Shown here: one piece after another, positions 29,268 through 31,540 of the stretch
Numbering within the stretch: position 1 is the stretch's first letter
How the letters are laid out: each line of letters starts with the position of its first letter
NCBI GenBank assembly: GCA_964611645.1
Contig: CAZTAO010000054.1
Coordinates: forward strand, 1 to 31,540
Direction of reading: 5' to 3'
Length of the DNA stretch: 31,540 nt
From: CAZTAO01 sp964611645
GTDB taxonomy: Bacteria; Armatimonadota; UBA5829
Notes under the pieces: generated by a model
Seen by the model: only the letters and a program-made list of their open reading frames with translations
What the model was told of the DNA's origin: nothing
Databases searched by the model: none
Translations under genes and position numbers: made by a program

Positions 29268-31253
29268 CTACGGTTCTGAATGGCGTATCGCACAACGGAA
29301 CCCGAGGAAGTTGTCGCTATTGTAGTCCGGGTCGCCGCCGACTCGGTACGCGCAGCGTGTGCGGTTAACGCTGCTGATATAGCTGCCACCGCGCTGGACG
29401 CGATAGGTGCCATTGTACCGCCCAGTCGGGTTCCGAGAAGACGCCCTACTGTAATAATTCTCATCATACCAGTCAGAGCACCACTCCATCGCATTCCCCG
29501 CCATGTCCAAACACCCATACGGGCTAGCCCCAGATGGGAAACTGCCCACTGAGGCACTCCTCTGAGCGCTGTTCTGGCACTTGTCCGGATCCCAGGCTTT
29601 TCCCCAGGGGTAGATTCTCCCATCCGTTCCACGTGCCGCCTTCTCCCACTGAGCCTCAGTCGGCAGAGCGGCACCAGCCCATTTCGCGTAGTCCGCAGCG
29701 TCCAGCCATGTTACATTAACCATCGGATGATCGCCCACCCACCCCCAGCTCGGCGCATTAGGCATACTCCTGCCAGTCTTGGAGCAAAACTTCCGGTATT
29801 GAGCAACCGTTACTTCATACCTGTAAATCCAGTAACCGTCCAGATACACCGTGTGCAAAGGTTTCTCATTGTTCTGCGCCCGGACATCCGCGTCGGTGCT
29901 ACCCATAGAGAACTTCCCGGCAGGAATCAGGATCATCTCTGCGCCGTCTTTCGGGTTGATGCTGATCTCACCGATGTTCATGGCGGGCGTGGTAACTTCC
30001 GGAGACGGCAATGGCGGCAACACGGGCCGGGGAGGCATCACGACAACAGGCTTAGAAACAGGCTTAGCATCCAGTTTGCCATTCAGTCCGACCAGTTTTC
30101 CCCGCAACGCCGCTATCGTGTAGACGGCGTCTTTGTAGCCATCTAGCTTCAGCGCGATCTCGACTTTCTTGCTCTTCGCCTCGCCAATCTTGACCTCGAC
30201 CTCGCAGGGAGTTGTCTTACCGGTCATCAGTTGGTCATCGATATAGACCTCAGCCCCGGCTGGGTTTGAAGTTACCTTGATACTCCCGGTTGTCGCAACT
30301 GGCTCGACTGGCTTTGTCTCAACGGGAACATCAGGCTTGGGGCGAGGTGTGGCAACGACATCAGGCTGACTACTCCCAGGTACTGTAAAGAGGAACTCGC
30401 CCTCGGTGTCTCTGTCCGCCAACTGCGGCGTCTGCCTTCCCTTCGTGACACTGCTTACCGAGCGCTGTAAAGCTACGAACAACTCCTGCGTGGTGAACAC
30501 TGCGCCCGGCTCCCGCGCACGGGATTGGAGTTCGTCAAGCAGTTTGTAGGTGAAAGCTCCATGGCCCCACTTTGGGTCCTCGAAGGTCCTTTCTCCACTG
30601 CCTCCGCCGGTCATTACCTGCCTTGCCTTTCTTTTGGCAAGAGCCTGCGCAGATACATCCCCGATAGCACCCAGGTTACGAGTCCGCGCTAGAAGCCCCC
30701 CGTAACAAGCATCGGCGATCAGCAGCACGTGTTTGGCGGGGCACAGATCGAGGGTCTCCCACACGGCATTCATGGGGAAACAGGTAGATAGATACGGCTC
30801 CGGGTCGCTCAGGTCGTTGAGGTTGACCTGGGCGTCCACGGGAATGAGAAAGCCCTTTGAACCGCCATCATAAGTAGGCACAGTCTGGCCGTGACCGGAG
30901 AAGTAAATGAGAATCCGGTCCTCACGCTGCACCCGCGCCCTGCCTGTAACGCGAGCCAGCGCGCGGGTGATTCCATCCTTGGTAGCCTGGGCATCGGTGA
31001 GCACAGTGATCTTGGCGGCATCGAATCCATAGCTCTTGACCAGCACATCCCGAAGCGCCTTGACGTCGTTTACGGCATACTCCAACTTCGGCACGTTCTG
31101 GTATTCATTGATCCCGATCAGGAGGGCATAGGAGTTGCGATACAGCGAATTGGGCTGGTCATCTGCGGCCCACGCGCCCGAAACAGCCGCCAACGCCGCA
31201 AAAGCGCAAAGCCCGACAATTGCCGACCGCCAGAACCCGTATGAACGCATCAT
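29268..31253 (-). CDS. exported caspase-like protease with PEGA and formylglycine-enzyme (FGE-sulfatase) domains
   Basis: The 661-residue protein has a signal peptide (about 1-29), a C14 caspase-like domain with the dyad His121 (YFSGHGQ) and Cys183 (LIADACYGG), a PEGA domain at about 315-390 (TGSIKVTSNPAGAEVYIDD), and a C-terminal SUMF1/FGE domain from about 430 (IPAGKFSMGST, YEVTVAQYRKFC, MAGNAMEWCSDWY, RGGSYISS, LGFRCA). Caspase-FGE fusions occur in cyanobacteria, planctomycetes and others; here FGE is probably a C-lectin-like fold that binds a ligand rather than an enzyme. The ATG at 31253 has GGAGG eight bases upstream; a start at 31496 would add 81 residues without a signal peptide. A tandem remnant lies downstream. 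Confidence 0.9.
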   Translation of the reverse strand: MMRSYGFWRSAIVGLCAFAALAAVSGAWAADDQPNSLYRNSYALLIGINEYQNVPKLEYAVNDVKALRDVLVKSYGFDAAKITVLTDAQATKDGITRALARVTGRARVQREDRILIYFSGHGQTVPTYDGGSKGFLIPVDAQVNLNDLSDPEPYLSTCFPMNAVWETLDLCPAKHVLLIADACYGGLLARTRNLGAIGDVSAQALAKRKARQVMTGGGSGERTFEDPKWGHGAFTYKLLDELQSRAREPGAVFTTQELFVALQRSVSSVTKGRQTPQLADRDTEGEFLFTVPGSSQPDVVATPRPKPDVPVETKPVEPVATTGSIKVTSNPAGAEVYIDDQLMTGKTTPCEVEVKIGEAKSKKVEIALKLDGYKDAVYTIAALRGKLVGLNGKLDAKPVSKPVVVMPPRPVLPPLPSPEVTTPAMNIGEISINPKDGAEMILIPAGKFSMGSTDADVRAQNNEKPLHTVYLDGYWIYRYEVTVAQYRKFCSKTGRSMPNAPSWGWVGDHPMVNVTWLDAADYAKWAGAALPTEAQWEKAARGTDGRIYPWGKAWDPDKCQNSAQRSASVGSFPSGASPYGCLDMAGNAMEWCSDWYDENYYSRASSRNPTGRYNGTYRVQRGGSYISSVNRTRCAYRVGGDPDYNSDNFLGFRCAIRHSEP

Positions 31254-31322
31254 GGACCTGTCCTCCACCCAGAGCGACGCAGACTCGTACGCTACATTAG
31301 GTGATCGTACATCGCCATATAC

Positions 31323-31333
31323 TACCACATCGT
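31323..31333 (-). promoter_or_regulatory. shared upstream element, intact copy
   Basis: ACGATGTGGTA on the - strand, 70 bases before the start codon, matches the element before the remnant gene. TTGCCT (31346-31341) just upstream and TATATG just after could be -35 and -10, but the spacing is short. The rest of 31254-31540 shows no gene I can support. Confidence 0.35.
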
Positions 31334-31540
31334 GGCAGGCAAGTGTAACCGAGAAACCCGTGCTCTTGCAATTTGCGCTTGCCCATTCCAGCCCCATGCA
31401 GTTCGACTCCGAAGATTCCTCATCTTTCTTCGCGAATATGCCTGATTCCCCTTGATGTTTCCGCCCCAAAGAGCGTGAATGTGGGTGCTTGAACACGAGC
31501 GCGCTGTTCGGCAGACGACACTGGAGGAAGACAAAGTGGT

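Noticed and set aside
29268..29420. Diversity-generating retroelement variable region at the caspase-FGE C-terminus
   Set aside because: The RGGS...GFR end fits such targets, but no template repeat or reverse transcriptase was found in the window.
1..31540. CRISPR arrays, rRNA, complete insertion sequences or phage genes
   Set aside because: No regularly spaced repeats, rRNA-like sequence, transposase or phage structural genes were seen on either strand.

Overview
The window comes from a moderately GC-rich bacterial chromosome with short intergenic gaps, overlapping start and stop codons and clear Shine-Dalgarno sites. Large secreted proteins that combine putative glycosidase and TolB-type propeller domains, a subtilase with many Ig-like repeats, a caspase-PEGA-formylglycine-enzyme fusion and dispersed short palindromic repeats suggest an environmental bacterium such as Armatimonadota, Planctomycetota or a similar lineage. 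There is no rRNA or other marker gene here, so the phylum is a guess.

Left part, about 0.2-6.8 kb, + strand: a metal ABC permease, FeoA and FeoB (ferrous iron uptake), a PaaI-type thioesterase, a COG0731-like radical SAM protein, an IscU/NifU-type Fe-S scaffold, a NapH-like membrane ferredoxin and a flavin-binding PPOX-fold protein cut short at its C-terminus. The theme is iron acquisition, Fe-S assembly and redox proteins.

6.72-9.43 kb, - strand: a compact defence module, abiEi-abiEii followed by a TOTE-type primase that keeps its catalytic residues but lacks the usual helicase part. It has a perfect palindrome over its predicted -10 box. The truncated primase meets the truncated PPOX gene head-on, marking a recombination, deletion or assembly junction. 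About 480 bp without a gene follow, holding two hairpins (one a terminator) and a 14-bp palindrome.

9.9-25.7 kb, + strand: a secreted 2034-residue subtilase, then a secreted carbohydrate-active locus. This holds a lipoprotein and an exported paralogue that each combine a TIM-barrel-like domain, a GH2-type jelly roll and a propeller, but in different order. Between them lie a secreted lectin-like protein and a GHL10-like putative glycosidase. REP-like palindromes sit between genes here and, in one case, inside a coding frame.

25.7-29.0 kb: a 1-kb stretch without a convincing gene (strong terminator, G-quadruplex motifs, inverted repeats, homopolymer runs), then an overlapping vsr - C5 methyltransferase - Eco29kI-like GIY-YIG restriction cassette. 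Its last gene runs into the remnant of a second caspase-like gene. 29.3-31.3 kb, - strand: the intact caspase-PEGA-FGE paralogue, with a matching upstream element. AbiE/TOTE, restriction-modification and the caspase-like protein make this an accessory, defence-rich neighbourhood with several recombination scars.
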